Counted from the first letter of the stretch, positions 49,792 to 59,281 are shown. The stretch is DNA of 64,000 nucleotides from an uncultured Ruminococcus sp. (GCA_900539465.1 UQCF01000003.1:1-64000), one strand, 5' to 3'. Notes: generated by a model not told the origin, from the letters alone. Numbers and translations are program-made.

Positions 49792-52476
49792 ATGAAGTAT
49801 TATCTCGAATCTATGCAGTCTGTTTTTGACGATGTTAAATCAAGCGAAAACGGTCTGTCATCGCAGGAGGCGGCAAAACGCCTTGAGCAAAACGGCAAAA
49901 ACAAGCTTGCCGAGGCAAAGAAAGATTCCGTCATCAAGAGGTTCTTTGACCAGATGAAAGACCCGATGATAGTTATTCTTCTCGTTGCCGCTGTTGTATC
50001 GGCTGTTACCGATATAATAGAAGCAGGTCATTTCACCCCTCCCACCGACGCTTGCATAATTCTTGTTGTTGTTATTATCAACGCGGTTCTCGGCGTTGTG
50101 CAGGAGAGTAAGGCGGAAAAGGCTGTTGAAGCACTGCAAAAAATGTCTGCCGCGACGACAAAGGTTCTGCGCGACGGCAAAACAGAAGTCATCAAAAGCG
50201 AAGACCTTGTTGTCGGCGACGTTATTTTGCTTGACGCAGGCGACGCTATCCCCGCAGACTGCCGTATTTTTGAGTGCGCAAGCATGAAGATTGAAGAAGC
50301 GGCTCTCACAGGTGAATCCGTTCCCGTAAACAAAATCGTCAACGCTCTCATGGGTCACAAAGAAGACGACGAAGTTCCGCTCGGCGACCGCAAAAACATG
50401 GCTTATATGGGCTCTACCCTCGTTTACGGACGCGGCAAGGCCGTTGTTGTAAGCACGGGTATGAACACCGAAATGGGTAAAATAGCCAACGCTATTTCTC
50501 TCACTCAAGACGGTAAGACACCGCTTGAATTAAAGCTTGAACAGCTTTCAAAGGTACTCACAAAGCTTGTTGTGGGCATTTGCATATTCATTTTTGCCTT
50601 TGACATTGTTACCAAATATTTTCTTGCAGACGCAAGACCGGAATTTTTTGACATTGCGCTTGATTCATTCATAACGGCTATTGCTCTTGCCGTTGCCGCC
50701 ATACCCGAGGGTCTTGTTGCGGTTATGACGATAGTTCTCGCTCTCGGCGTTACCAACATGTCCAAAAAGAATGCGATTATCAGAAAAATGACAGCGGTTG
50801 AAACACTCGGCTGCACACAGATAATTTGCTCTGATAAAACAGGCACGCTCACGCAGAACGTTATGACTGTTGTTGACCACTTTGCAGACGACGAATTAAA
50901 GCTTGCCACCGCCATGGCTCTTTGCACAAATGCAGAGGTTGAAGACGGCAAAAGCACAGGCGAGCCCGACGAAATTGCACTTATCAACTATGCGAACTCT
51001 CTCGGCCTTAAAAAGGCCGACCTTGTAGCTGCCGCTCCCAGAGTAGGCGAAGTTCCGTTTGACTCCGGCAGAAAGATGATGAGCACCGTTCACGCGGCAG
51101 GCGGCAAATTCTTCCAGTACACCAAAGGTGCACCCGATGAAATTCTCAAAAAGTGCACACATGCCGTATTCGACGGTCATGTTGTTGAGATGACAGATGA
51201 AATCGTTGCAAAAATATCCGAAGAAAACACACGCATGGGCAACAAAGCCCTCAGAGTGTTTGCCGCTGCGTATAAAACATATGATTCCGAGCCTCAAGCC
51301 TATGAACCGGACGCACTTGAGTGCGACATGACGTTTATCGGTCTTACGGGCATGATAGACCCCGTTCGCCCCGAGGTTAAGGATGCTATTGTTGAGTGCC
51401 GCGAAGCAGGCATTACACCGATTATGATTACGGGTGACCACATCAACACCGCAAAAGCCATTGCAAGAGAGCTCGGTATTCTCACCGACGATTCACAGGC
51501 AATGATGGGCGTTGACATTGACAAATACTCCGACGAAGAATTTGAAAAGATAGTTGAAAACATCTGCGTTTACGCTCGCGTTCAGCCCGAGCACAAAACC
51601 AAAATCGTTAACGCTTGGAAGAACAAGGGCTATGTAACCGCCATGACAGGCGACGGCGTAAACGACGCTCCCTCCATAAAGAGCGCAGATATAGGCGTAG
51701 GCATGGGCATCACCGGCACAGACGTTACAAAGAACGTTGCAGACATGGTTCTTGCAGACGACAACTTTGCTACCATAGTTTCGGCTGTCGGCGAAGGCAG
51801 AAGAATTTATGACAATATCCGCAAGGCTATTCAGTTCCTGCTCGGTTCAAACCTTTCAGAGGTTCTCTCGATATTCATTGCTTCTATTCTCAACTTTACA
51901 ATTCTTCAGGCTCCTCACCTCCTGTTTATCAACCTTGTTACTGACTGCTTCCCGGCTCTTGCTCTCGGCATGGAGAAACCCGAAGCGGACATCATGAGAA
52001 GACAGCCCAGAAAAAAGAGTGACGGTATATTCTCCGGCGGTCTCGGTGTAGACTGTGTTTACCAGGGCATTATTGTTACCGTTCTTACTCTTATCGCATT
52101 CTTCACCGGCGAGTTCCTTGAAACGGGCAAATGGATATTCCACAACATTCCCGACAGCAACGAGGGTATGACAATGGCGTTCTTCACCATGTCTATGTGC
52201 GAAATTTTCCACTCGTTCAATATGCGTTCACAGCGCGGCTCCTCTGTCGGCATGATGTTCAAGGGCAGCCACAACATTTATCTCTATCTTGCAAGCATTG
52301 CATCACTTATTCTCACAACAGCGGTTGTTGAGATTGACTTCCTCTCCGAGCTCTTCGGTTTCGCTCACTTGAACACCGAAGCTTATCTCATCTCTCTCGG
52401 ACTTTCATTCCTTATTATCCCCATTGTTGAGATAGTAAAATGCTTCCAGAGAGCTGCAAGCAAGAAAAAGCAATAA
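49792..52476 (+). CDS. P2-type cation ATPase, probable Mn2+ exporter
   Basis: An 894-residue P-type ATPase of the calcium-pump subfamily. It has a TGES actuator motif, the phosphorylated aspartate D348 in ICSDKTGTLTQN, the MITGDH and TGDGVND hinge motifs, and ion-binding helices with AAIPEGL (M4) and INLVTD (M6). Such proteins are usually named Ca2+ ATPases. The yybP-ykoY riboswitch upstream points to Mn2+, as for Lactococcus YoaB, so I infer Mn2+ (perhaps also Ca2+) export under Mn excess. A strong terminator follows. Confidence 0.92.
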   Translation: MKYYLESMQSVFDDVKSSENGLSSQEAAKRLEQNGKNKLAEAKKDSVIKRFFDQMKDPMIVILLVAAVVSAVTDIIEAGHFTPPTDACIILVVVIINAVLGVVQESKAEKAVEALQKMSAATTKVLRDGKTEVIKSEDLVVGDVILLDAGDAIPADCRIFECASMKIEEAALTGESVPVNKIVNALMGHKEDDEVPLGDRKNMAYMGSTLVYGRGKAVVVSTGMNTEMGKIANAISLTQDGKTPLELKLEQLSKVLTKLVVGICIFIFAFDIVTKYFLADARPEFFDIALDSFITAIALAVAAIPEGLVAVMTIVLALGVTNMSKKNAIIRKMTAVETLGCTQIICSDKTGTLTQNVMTVVDHFADDELKLATAMALCTNAEVEDGKSTGEPDEIALINYANSLGLKKADLVAAAPRVGEVPFDSGRKMMSTVHAAGGKFFQYTKGAPDEILKKCTHAVFDGHVVEMTDEIVAKISEENTRMGNKALRVFAAAYKTYDSEPQAYEPDALECDMTFIGLTGMIDPVRPEVKDAIVECREAGITPIMITGDHINTAKAIARELGILTDDSQAMMGVDIDKYSDEEFEKIVENICVYARVQPEHKTKIVNAWKNKGYVTAMTGDGVNDAPSIKSADIGVGMGITGTDVTKNVADMVLADDNFATIVSAVGEGRRIYDNIRKAIQFLLGSNLSEVLSIFIASILNFTILQAPHLLFINLVTDCFPALALGMEKPEADIMRRQPRKKSDGIFSGGLGVDCVYQGIIVTVLTLIAFFTGEFLETGKWIFHNIPDSNEGMTMAFFTMSMCEIFHSFNMRSQRGSSVGMMFKGSHNIYLYLASIASLILTTAVVEIDFLSELFGFAHLNTEAYLISLGLSFLIIPIVEIVKCFQRAASKKKQ

Positions 52477-52481
52477 TTTTA

Positions 52482-52510
52482 TTCCCCGGTTTTTGCCGGG
52501 GAATTTTTTT
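52482..52510 (+). terminator. Terminator of the P-type ATPase gene
   Basis: TTCCCCGG pairs with CCGGGGAA, followed by seven T, starting 6 bases after the stop codon. Confidence 0.93.
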
Positions 52511-52605
52511 GAGTGTAAAAGCTTTTTACTTTACATTTGTAAAAAGAGCAAAAAAAATCACACAAAATTATAACATATTTCTACACGATAGCTTGACATT
52601 TTCTA

Positions 52606-52634
52606 TTTACAGCTACAATATGTTGTGGTATCAT
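52606..52634 (+). promoter_or_regulatory. Promoter of the uracil permease gene
   Basis: TTTACA, 17 bases, TATCAT with a TGTGG just before the -10. An overlapping TTGACA/TACAAT pair is spaced only 15 bases apart. The leader contains a small TATTACGGC/GCCGTGTAATA hairpin of unknown role at about 52655-52678. Confidence 0.65.
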
Positions 52635-52706
52635 ATGTAAAATATATCTTAGGTTATTACGGCTTTGCCGTGTAATAGACAGTATTATTGAAGGGATGGT
52701 CAAAAA

Positions 52707-54176
52707 ATGGCAAAAGAAAAAACAAATGTAAATGCAAACGGCATTTACGACGCCCGCAAGCTGGGAATACCCAAGATGCTTCTTCTCGGCTTCCAACACA
52801 TGTTCGCCATGTTCGGCGCAACGGTTCTCGTACCTCTGTTAACAGGTCTTGATGTTGCGACAACGCTTTTAATGGCAGGTCTCGGAACATTATTGTTCCA
52901 CATCATCGCAAAAGGTAAGGTTCCCGCATTCCTCGGTTCATCGTTCGCATTCCTCGGCGGATATGCGGCTGTTGCTCCTATGGAGAACGGATTGCCCAAC
53001 ACAGAAAAGCTGCCTTATGCATGCCTCGGTGTTGCATGTGCAGGTCTTGTTTACCTCATTCTTGCGACTCTCATCAAGCTCGTTGGCATAAACAAGGTCA
53101 TGCGTTTCTTCCCCCCCGTTGTTACAGGACCCATCATTATAGCAATTGGTCTCGGCCTTGCAGGCTCTGCCGTAAACAACTGCAAAACGAACTGGCTCCT
53201 TGCCATTGTAGCTTTGGCTCTCGTTATCATCTTTAACGTATGGGGCAAAGGCATGGCAAAGATCATCCCCATTCTTATCGGTGTTGTCGGCTCATGTGCG
53301 GTTGCCGCAATACTCGCTCTGACAACAAGAGAGTATGTTACCGTACTTGACGAATCAGGAAAAATCGCTTCTGAATTTTATGCGGTAAACGGCATTGAAC
53401 AGCTCAAGCTCTTTGACGTATCCGCATGGGCAGAGTTCAAAAACGCCGCCTGGATCGGTCTTCCCGTACATAAGAGCGAAACAATCTTCGCAATCGACTG
53501 GTCAAATAAATCTCTTATCATCAGCTCAATAGTTGCTATCGTTCCGATTTCGCTTGCCACAATGATGGAGCACATCGGCGATATTTCGGCTATCGGCGCT
53601 ACCTGCGGCAGAAACTACATCAAAGACCCCGGCCTTCACAGAACACTTATCGGCGACGGCCTTGCAACATCTCTTTCGGCTGTATTCGGCGGACCCGCAA
53701 ACACAACTTACGGCGAAAACACCGGTGTTCTTGCTCTTTCAAAAGTATATGACCCCAGAGTTATAAGACTTGCCGCTGTATTCGCAGTCATCCTTTCATT
53801 CTCACCCAAATTTGCGGCATTCATCAACCTTATTCCTCCCGGAATCATCGGCGGTATCTCATTTGTTCTTTACGGTATGATTTCTGCAATCGGTGTTCGC
53901 AACGTTGTTGAAAACAAGGTTGACTTCAAGAAGAGCCGTAACCTTATAGTTGCAGCTATCATTCTTGTTACCGCACTCGGTCTCGGCAGCCTTGATTTCA
54001 AAATCGGCGGAGTAGACATCAGCCTTTCGGCTCTTGCTGTTGCATCAATAGTAGGTATAGTTCTCAATGCTATACTCCCCGGCAAAGATTATAACTTTGA
54101 CGAATCAGGCTATGAAAACGGCAAAGATTCCGAAGACACAAGAACTCCTGAAACCGCAGAAGCTTCGGAAAACTGA
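52707..54176 (+). CDS. uraA: Uracil permease (NAT/NCS2 family)
   Basis: A 489-residue nucleobase:cation symporter with about 14 membrane helices. The first helices (LLLGFQHMFAMFGATVLVP) and the family motif GGPANTTYGENTG match uracil/xanthine permeases, and the overall pattern is closest to UraA/PyrP. It brings uracil into the cell for salvage. The acidic C-terminal tail (ENGKDSEDTRTPETAEASEN) is unusual in length and probably disordered. AAGGGATG precedes the start and a terminator follows. Confidence 0.9.
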   Translation: MAKEKTNVNANGIYDARKLGIPKMLLLGFQHMFAMFGATVLVPLLTGLDVATTLLMAGLGTLLFHIIAKGKVPAFLGSSFAFLGGYAAVAPMENGLPNTEKLPYACLGVACAGLVYLILATLIKLVGINKVMRFFPPVVTGPIIIAIGLGLAGSAVNNCKTNWLLAIVALALVIIFNVWGKGMAKIIPILIGVVGSCAVAAILALTTREYVTVLDESGKIASEFYAVNGIEQLKLFDVSAWAEFKNAAWIGLPVHKSETIFAIDWSNKSLIISSIVAIVPISLATMMEHIGDISAIGATCGRNYIKDPGLHRTLIGDGLATSLSAVFGGPANTTYGENTGVLALSKVYDPRVIRLAAVFAVILSFSPKFAAFINLIPPGIIGGISFVLYGMISAIGVRNVVENKVDFKKSRNLIVAAIILVTALGLGSLDFKIGGVDISLSALAVASIVGIVLNAILPGKDYNFDESGYENGKDSEDTRTPETAEASEN

Positions 54177-54198
54177 TAATTTATCAATAAATTTTTTG

Positions 54199-54237
54199 GC
54201 AGAAAGATAATCGCGCAGATTGTCTTTCTGCTTTTTT
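54199..54237 (+). terminator. Terminator of the uracil permease gene
   Basis: GCAGAAAGATAATC pairs with GATTGTCTTTCTGC (14 bp, one T-G pair), followed by six T. Confidence 0.92.
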
Positions 54238-54270
54238 AATAAAAAAATTATTAAATTTTGCCCTCACCGC

Positions 54271-54299
54271 TTGTGTATGCAAAGATAATGTTGTAGAAT
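54271..54299 (+). promoter_or_regulatory. Candidate promoter of the LCP-exonuclease pair
   Basis: TTGTGT, 17 bases, TAGAAT on the plus strand, about 45 bases before the LCP start codon. Confidence 0.5.
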
Positions 54300-54344
54300 A
54301 TTGAATGTTGTAATAAATTAAAAACGAAATTGAAGGTGAAAATC

Positions 54345-55589
54345 ATGAGGGATGATTTTGACACAAAAGATATTCCGGTGCTTACACCGGAAGAAATAAG
54401 GCTTATAAAGCAAAGACGTCAGCAAAAAATTGACGAATTAAGCTCCGACGGGCAAGACGGCAGCGGCTTTTATTCAAGACCGACGCAAATCCCGGAACCG
54501 AAGCAGGATTTTTACACAAGACCGCAAAGAACATACAACACAGACTATGACTTTGACCCGAACGATTTTAATATTCCGAAAAGAAAAACTCAAAGAAGCG
54601 AAGAACCGCGCGAATATGAAGACGTAAAATCCGGCAAACGCGCGCAGAGAAGAGCCGACAAATACGAGGAACCGCCTAAAAACAGAAAAAAAGGCGGCTG
54701 TTTGGGCGTATGCATAATTGCACTTCTCTTGGCGGTTGTAATAGGCTTTACGGGATGTTTCGGCTATGTTTACTCTCTTATGGGCAAAACGAATTATTCC
54801 GAATCCGCCGCAAATAAATATGTATCGTCCGCAGAGCTTAAACACGACAGCAAAATAAAGAATATTCTTCTTATCGGCCTTGACGACAGCGACGGCGGAA
54901 CTTCACGTTCAGACACAATGATGCTTTTGTCAATAGACACCGCCAATAAAAAGTTGAAGCTCACTTCGTTTCTTCGCGATATGTGGGTAGATATTCCCGA
55001 CCATAAAAGTGCCAAGCTCAATGCTTCATATTCTTACGGCGGTGCACAGCTCACTATGGACACAATCGAATATAACTTCGGCGTTGATATAGACCACTAT
55101 CTCTCCGTTGACTTTGATATGTTTAAAAGCATAATTGATGCTCTCGGCGGCATAACGGTTGAAGTTACGGAAAAAGAGGCAGAATTTATAAACAGGACCA
55201 CAAGCTCCACCGTCAACGCGGGTCAGTGCCTGCTGGACGGTAAAAAAGCTTTGATATACGCCAGAATAAGAAAGCTGGACTCTGACTTTTACCGCACGCA
55301 GCGCCAGAGAAAGGTTATAACGGCAATTGTTGAAAAAGCGACCAAAACCAACCCTGTTACTCTTTTAAAAATTGTTTCTGAAATTATGCCGATGCTCACA
55401 ACCGATATTCCGGCTGCGGACATGACCGTACTTGCATTTTCTTCTCTCGGTTATATTAAATATGACATAGAGCAGCTTCAGGTACCTGCCGACGATGCGT
55501 ATAAATCAAAATATATTAAACGGCAATCGGCACTCGTACCCGACATTGAGAAGAACAAAAAGAATATCTACAACTTTATCTACGGTTAA
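54345..55589 (+). CDS. LytR-CpsA-Psr family cell-wall polymer ligase
   Basis: A membrane protein of about 414 residues. Residues 1-115 form a charged cytoplasmic region rich in Arg, Asp and Gln. One membrane helix (VCIIALLLAVVIGFTGCFGY) follows, then the extracellular LCP domain with LLIGLDD, SRSDTMMLLSID and SFLRDMWVDIP and the catalytic arginines in ARIRKLDSDFYRTQRQRKV. LCP enzymes attach teichoic acids or polysaccharides to peptidoglycan from lipid carriers. The start at 54345 has GAAGGTG upstream. The next gene follows after 11 bases. Confidence 0.93.
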   Translation: MRDDFDTKDIPVLTPEEIRLIKQRRQQKIDELSSDGQDGSGFYSRPTQIPEPKQDFYTRPQRTYNTDYDFDPNDFNIPKRKTQRSEEPREYEDVKSGKRAQRRADKYEEPPKNRKKGGCLGVCIIALLLAVVIGFTGCFGYVYSLMGKTNYSESAANKYVSSAELKHDSKIKNILLIGLDDSDGGTSRSDTMMLLSIDTANKKLKLTSFLRDMWVDIPDHKSAKLNASYSYGGAQLTMDTIEYNFGVDIDHYLSVDFDMFKSIIDALGGITVEVTEKEAEFINRTTSSTVNAGQCLLDGKKALIYARIRKLDSDFYRTQRQRKVITAIVEKATKTNPVTLLKIVSEIMPMLTTDIPAADMTVLAFSSLGYIKYDIEQLQVPADDAYKSKYIKRQSALVPDIEKNKKNIYNFIYG

Positions 55590-55600
55590 GGGAGAACTTA

Positions 55601-56452
55601 ATGCACTATATAATAATGGACCTCGAATGGAACACCACATATGCAAGGCGCATCAAAGGCTTTTTAAACGAAGTTATCGAAATTGGTGCGGTTATGCTTG
55701 ATGACAACCTGAATATTATAGACGAATTCTCATGCTTTGTTAAGGCGCAGGTGGGCAAAAAGCTCAGAAGCAGTGTAAAGAGACTCACGAGCATCTCTAA
55801 CGAAGACCTTGATTCGGGTATGCTCTTCACAAGAGCCATGAGCAAGTTCAGGGACTGGATAGGCAGTGAAGAAAACGTTGTTTTGACCTGGGGTGACGGA
55901 GATATAAGAGTGCTTATAGAAAACTTCAGATACCTCAACGGCATAACAACCATTCCGTTTTTAACCAACTATATTGACATTCAGATTTATGTTCAAAATA
56001 TTTTAAGCATTTCAAAGGCACAGCAGATAGGTCTTTCTGCCGCCGCAGAACAGCTCGGAATAGACGAAAACAGCTTTTTTCACCACCGTGCGCTTGACGA
56101 CAGCAAGCTGACCGCAGAATGCTTTAAAAAGACATTTGACAAAGAAAAATTATATGCAATGATTCAGCCGTGCGGCAACGATTTCTACGGCAAGCTCGCC
56201 TTTAAGCCTTATGCAATCAATGACCTGAGCAATCCGCTTGTCAACAAAGAACTGCTTAGCTATAAGTGTGAAATATGCGGCACAGAGGGTGAAATAATAA
56301 AGAATTGGCGGTATTCAAATCAGTTTTTCAGAGCGATATATTACTGCCCCAAATGCGGCAACCGTGCGCGTGTGGCGGTGAGATTTAAAAAATACTACGA
56401 TCACATAGAGACAAAAAAGAATATATCAATAATAAAACCCGATGAGCAATAA
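55601..56452 (+). CDS. DEDDh 3'-5' exonuclease with C-terminal zinc ribbon
   Basis: A 283-residue protein. The N-terminal half is an RNase T/DnaQ-type exonuclease: Exo I is D and E in IIMDLEWN, Exo II lies around WGDGDIRVL, and Exo III is HHRALDDS. The C-terminal portion carries four cysteines in CEICG and CPKCG, a zinc ribbon followed by a basic strand, suggesting nucleic-acid binding. The exonuclease half resembles KapD-type proteins. The substrate is unknown. It is co-transcribed with the LCP gene. Confidence 0.88.
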   Translation: MHYIIMDLEWNTTYARRIKGFLNEVIEIGAVMLDDNLNIIDEFSCFVKAQVGKKLRSSVKRLTSISNEDLDSGMLFTRAMSKFRDWIGSEENVVLTWGDGDIRVLIENFRYLNGITTIPFLTNYIDIQIYVQNILSISKAQQIGLSAAAEQLGIDENSFFHHRALDDSKLTAECFKKTFDKEKLYAMIQPCGNDFYGKLAFKPYAINDLSNPLVNKELLSYKCEICGTEGEIIKNWRYSNQFFRAIYYCPKCGNRARVAVRFKKYYDHIETKKNISIIKPDEQ

Positions 56453-56456
56453 AATA

Positions 56457-56505
56457 AACTGCCGTAATTTGCACCGATGATGCAAATTACGGCAGTTATA
56501 TTTTT
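56457..56505. terminator. Bidirectional terminator with a perfect 17-bp stem
   Basis: AACTGCCGTAATTTGCA pairs with TGCAAATTACGGCAGTT over a 7-base loop. ATATTTTTG follows on the plus strand and a T-rich run on the minus strand, so it serves both convergent genes. Confidence 0.88.
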
Positions 56506-56537
56506 GCATAGAGGAGTTCAGCCGGCTTATCTTTTTA

Positions 56538-57212
56538 TCAATACCAAATCCAACCAAAAAGGAAAATTCTTATAAGCCACTGAAAAAATGAATATCTTAC
56601 CGTAACCTCGCAGGTTGTAGCAGATATACTCCCGCTCGTTGTAACCGCAAAGCAGGCAACAGTAGATGAGCCGACAGTATATGTATCAACATTACCGTAA
56701 TCGTCTACATAAACATCACCGTCAAGCGTAACGTAAAAACTGTAAAAATCAACATCGCCTGAAGTAAGTAAAAACGGAGAATCCAAATTTTGCTCGCTCT
56801 TATAATTAAACGTCACATCCAAAGCTGTAATATCTTCGATATGGCCGTCGCATCTTGTTTCACTTACTACCGCAAAATTTCTCTCATAGCCGAGATAATT
56901 GTAATCTTCATCATATTGCTCTATTGTTATAAGTGCTATACCTTCATTAACCGCATATGCATCTGTACCGGATTCGTCAACTTCTACAACAGATTCATCA
57001 CTTGAATAAACTTCAAAATATTCTGCGCCATCAAGTACATTACTCATATCCAGCAGCACTTCGCTGCCCGGCTCTGCCAAATATGTGCCGTAAATTTGCA
57101 ATTCATCCAATATGTCATTTTTGTCATATTTTGCGCTTACCGTCGGTGCGCTGCCAAGCATAAATGCTGCAACAAGCAGTACCGCAACCGTTCTCAAATA
57201 AATTTTCTTCAT
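56538..57212 (-). CDS. Exported protein with Ig-like (BIG2-like) domain
   Basis: A protein of about 224 residues starting at an ATG behind GGGAG at 57212; earlier codons of the frame are not used. A cleavable signal peptide (residues 1-27, ending TVSAKYDK) precedes an acidic region. A bacterial Ig-like repeat follows, with FEVYSSDESVVEVDESGTDAYAVNEGIALITI. The rest is beta-rich, and the C-terminus ends in a short aromatic hydrophobic stretch (FFQWLIRIFLFGWIWY) that may anchor it in the membrane. The function is unknown. Confidence 0.75.
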   Translation of the reverse strand: MKKIYLRTVAVLLVAAFMLGSAPTVSAKYDKNDILDELQIYGTYLAEPGSEVLLDMSNVLDGAEYFEVYSSDESVVEVDESGTDAYAVNEGIALITIEQYDEDYNYLGYERNFAVVSETRCDGHIEDITALDVTFNYKSEQNLDSPFLLTSGDVDFYSFYVTLDGDVYVDDYGNVDTYTVGSSTVACFAVTTSGSISATTCEVTVRYSFFQWLIRIFLFGWIWY

Positions 57213-57295
57213 TATATCACGCTCCCATAAACTGCATGAATATTTATTAATATAACGATCTCCCCTATGCCGATGCAAACATTCATGCTGTGAAT

Positions 57296-57324
57296 ATTAT
57301 ATTATCTATATAAATTTCTGTCAA
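57296..57324 (-). promoter_or_regulatory. Promoter of the exported Ig-like protein gene
   Basis: Exact consensus TTGACA, 17 bases, TATAAT on the minus strand. The leader contains a perfect 8-bp inverted repeat (GCATGAAT at 57234-57241, ATTCATGC at 57281-57288). Confidence 0.88.
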
Positions 57325-57365
57325 TAATTAAATCTCAAAACAACAATCTCATCAAAACAACTCAT

Positions 57366-57397
57366 AAAAACAGACGCAAAGCATTAAACCTTGCGCC
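57366..57397 (-). terminator. Terminator of asnB
   Basis: GGCGCAAGG pairs with CTTTGCGTC (two G-T pairs) on the minus strand, followed by TGTTTTTATG. It begins just after the asnB stop codon. Confidence 0.8.
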
Positions 57398-57404
57398 CGA
57401 ATTT

Positions 57405-59237
57405 TTATTCAAATCTGACTTTATACTTTCTCAGCCAATAATCAAACTGAATAAAGTATGCTATTGTCTGCGGTGTGGTCATAAGCTGACCGTACCACGG
57501 CTGCGGATTGTCTGCCGTTAAAAGCTCCTCTAATTTTTCTCTTTTTATAAAATTTAAAAGCGGAGAGGATTTATCTTCGATTACTCCCCTGAGAAGCCGC
57601 GACACAGCATTTAAATAATGCGGATTATGCGTTTTGGGGTACGGGCTTTTTTTGCGCCACAAAACTTCATCGGGCAAAAGTCCGCGCATTGCATAGCGCA
57701 AAAGTCCTTTTTCGTAATTGTCGTGATCTTTATATTCCCACGGAACGCTGTAAAGGTATTCGACTATTCTGTGATCGCAAAACGGCACGCGGACTTCAAG
57801 AGAATTTATCATGCTCATGCGGTCTTTGCGATCAAGGAGAGTTTGCATAAACCAGTCAACATTAAGTTTCATCATTTCTGCCATGCGAGATTCGGTTTCG
57901 TCCGCATTATAAGGTTTATCTGCCGAGTTCACTGTGGCTTTATATCTCGAATAAACATAGTCGTCCGCGTCGATTTTCTGTGCAAACTCATCTTTTAAAA
58001 AGCTGTATCTGTAAGCCGTTGACTGCGCCCACGGAAAGCCGTCCGTCAGTCTGATTGTTTTGTCTCTGTACCACGGGTAGCCGCCGAATATTTCATCGGC
58101 ACACTCACCCGAGAGCGCAACCGTGCCGTACTTTCTTATATTCTCACAAAGCAGCAGCATTGACGAATCAACGTCTGCCATACCGGGCAAATCGCGCGCG
58201 TCCACGGCAGAGAACAGCGCGTTCACAAGCTCCGGCGTGTCAATAATACACCAGTGATGCTCGCACGAGAGATAATCGGACATGACGTTTATATAGTGAG
58301 GGTCGCTGTTAGGCTGGAACCTGCTCTTTTTAAAATATTTTTCGTTGTCAACATAATCGACAGAAAAAGTTTTAAGCGTCTCCCCTCTCTCTTTAAAGTA
58401 ATTATTGCTGACAGAAGAGATTAAGCTCGAATCCAGTCCGCCGGAGAGGAATGTGCAAAGCGGAACATCCGAAACAAGCTGACGTTTTATTGCGTCACAC
58501 ACAAGAAAACGCACCTTTTCGGCCGTCTGCTCAAAATTATCGGTGTGCTCCTTATAGCACAGCTGCCAATAGGGTCTTAGCTTCAATCCGTCATGAGAAT
58601 ATGTGCCGCAAAATGCGGGTTTTATCTCTTCTATACCCTTAAACACGCCGCAGCCGGGTGTTCTGCCGGGGCCTATAAGCATTATTTCGCTCAAAGAGTT
58701 AATATCCATAACAGGCTCTATCTCGGGGTGGCAAAGCATAGCTTTTAATTCTGATGCAAATACAAATCCGCTTTTTACCTTTGCAAAAAACAGCGGTTTT
58801 ACGCCCATTCTGTCTCTGGCAAAAAACAGCTCCTGCTTTTTCTCCTGCCAAATTGCAAAAGCATATATGCCGTTAAACATATTCACGGCATACTCGCCGA
58901 ACTCGGCAAATGCTTTCAGCACCACTTCGGTGTCGGAATGACCGCGAAACTCCACGCCGTGTGAAAGCAGCTCGTTTTTAACCTCCTGCGTGTTATAAAG
59001 TTCGCCGTTATAGGCGATGATATATTTTTCTTTTTCCGTCTCATATATCATAGGCTGACAGCCGTTTTCAATATCTATAACAGCCAGCCGCCTATGCACC
59101 AAAGCCGCCGAATTTGAAAAATATTCGCCGTGTTGGTCGGGTCCTCTGTTTTTCAGCGAGTCTTCCATTTTCAAAAATGAAGATTTATATTTAAGCAGAT
59201 TTTCACTGAATGATACCTGCCCTGCAATTCCGCACAC
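57405..59237 (-). CDS. asnB: Asparagine synthase (glutamine-hydrolysing)
   Basis: A 610-residue class II amidotransferase. The N-terminal nucleophile C2 follows the start (MCGIAG), with RGPDQHG and AYNGELYN in the glutaminase domain. The synthetase domain carries the ATP loop SGGLDSSLIS and the SGECADEIFGGY segment. It makes asparagine from aspartate, glutamine and ATP, though relatives also amidate cell-wall or peptide substrates. The start is a GTG with GAGGTGATAGC upstream. It follows spoIIID by 44 bases. Confidence 0.93.
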   Translation of the reverse strand: MCGIAGQVSFSENLLKYKSSFLKMEDSLKNRGPDQHGEYFSNSAALVHRRLAVIDIENGCQPMIYETEKEKYIIAYNGELYNTQEVKNELLSHGVEFRGHSDTEVVLKAFAEFGEYAVNMFNGIYAFAIWQEKKQELFFARDRMGVKPLFFAKVKSGFVFASELKAMLCHPEIEPVMDINSLSEIMLIGPGRTPGCGVFKGIEEIKPAFCGTYSHDGLKLRPYWQLCYKEHTDNFEQTAEKVRFLVCDAIKRQLVSDVPLCTFLSGGLDSSLISSVSNNYFKERGETLKTFSVDYVDNEKYFKKSRFQPNSDPHYINVMSDYLSCEHHWCIIDTPELVNALFSAVDARDLPGMADVDSSMLLLCENIRKYGTVALSGECADEIFGGYPWYRDKTIRLTDGFPWAQSTAYRYSFLKDEFAQKIDADDYVYSRYKATVNSADKPYNADETESRMAEMMKLNVDWFMQTLLDRKDRMSMINSLEVRVPFCDHRIVEYLYSVPWEYKDHDNYEKGLLRYAMRGLLPDEVLWRKKSPYPKTHNPHYLNAVSRLLRGVIEDKSSPLLNFIKREKLEELLTADNPQPWYGQLMTTPQTIAYFIQFDYWLRKYKVRFE

Positions 59238-59281
59238 GCTATCACCTCATTTGATTTTACGGCTGTTGCGCCATAATAAGC

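Noticed and set aside
49858..51441. Long minus-strand frames within the P-type ATPase gene
   Set aside because: They lie opposite strongly conserved ATPase motifs and have no ribosome-binding sites or homologous features.
49792..52476. Assignment of the P-type ATPase as a plain Ca2+ pump
   Set aside because: The protein motifs allow it, but the manganese riboswitch directly upstream is stronger evidence for Mn2+ export.
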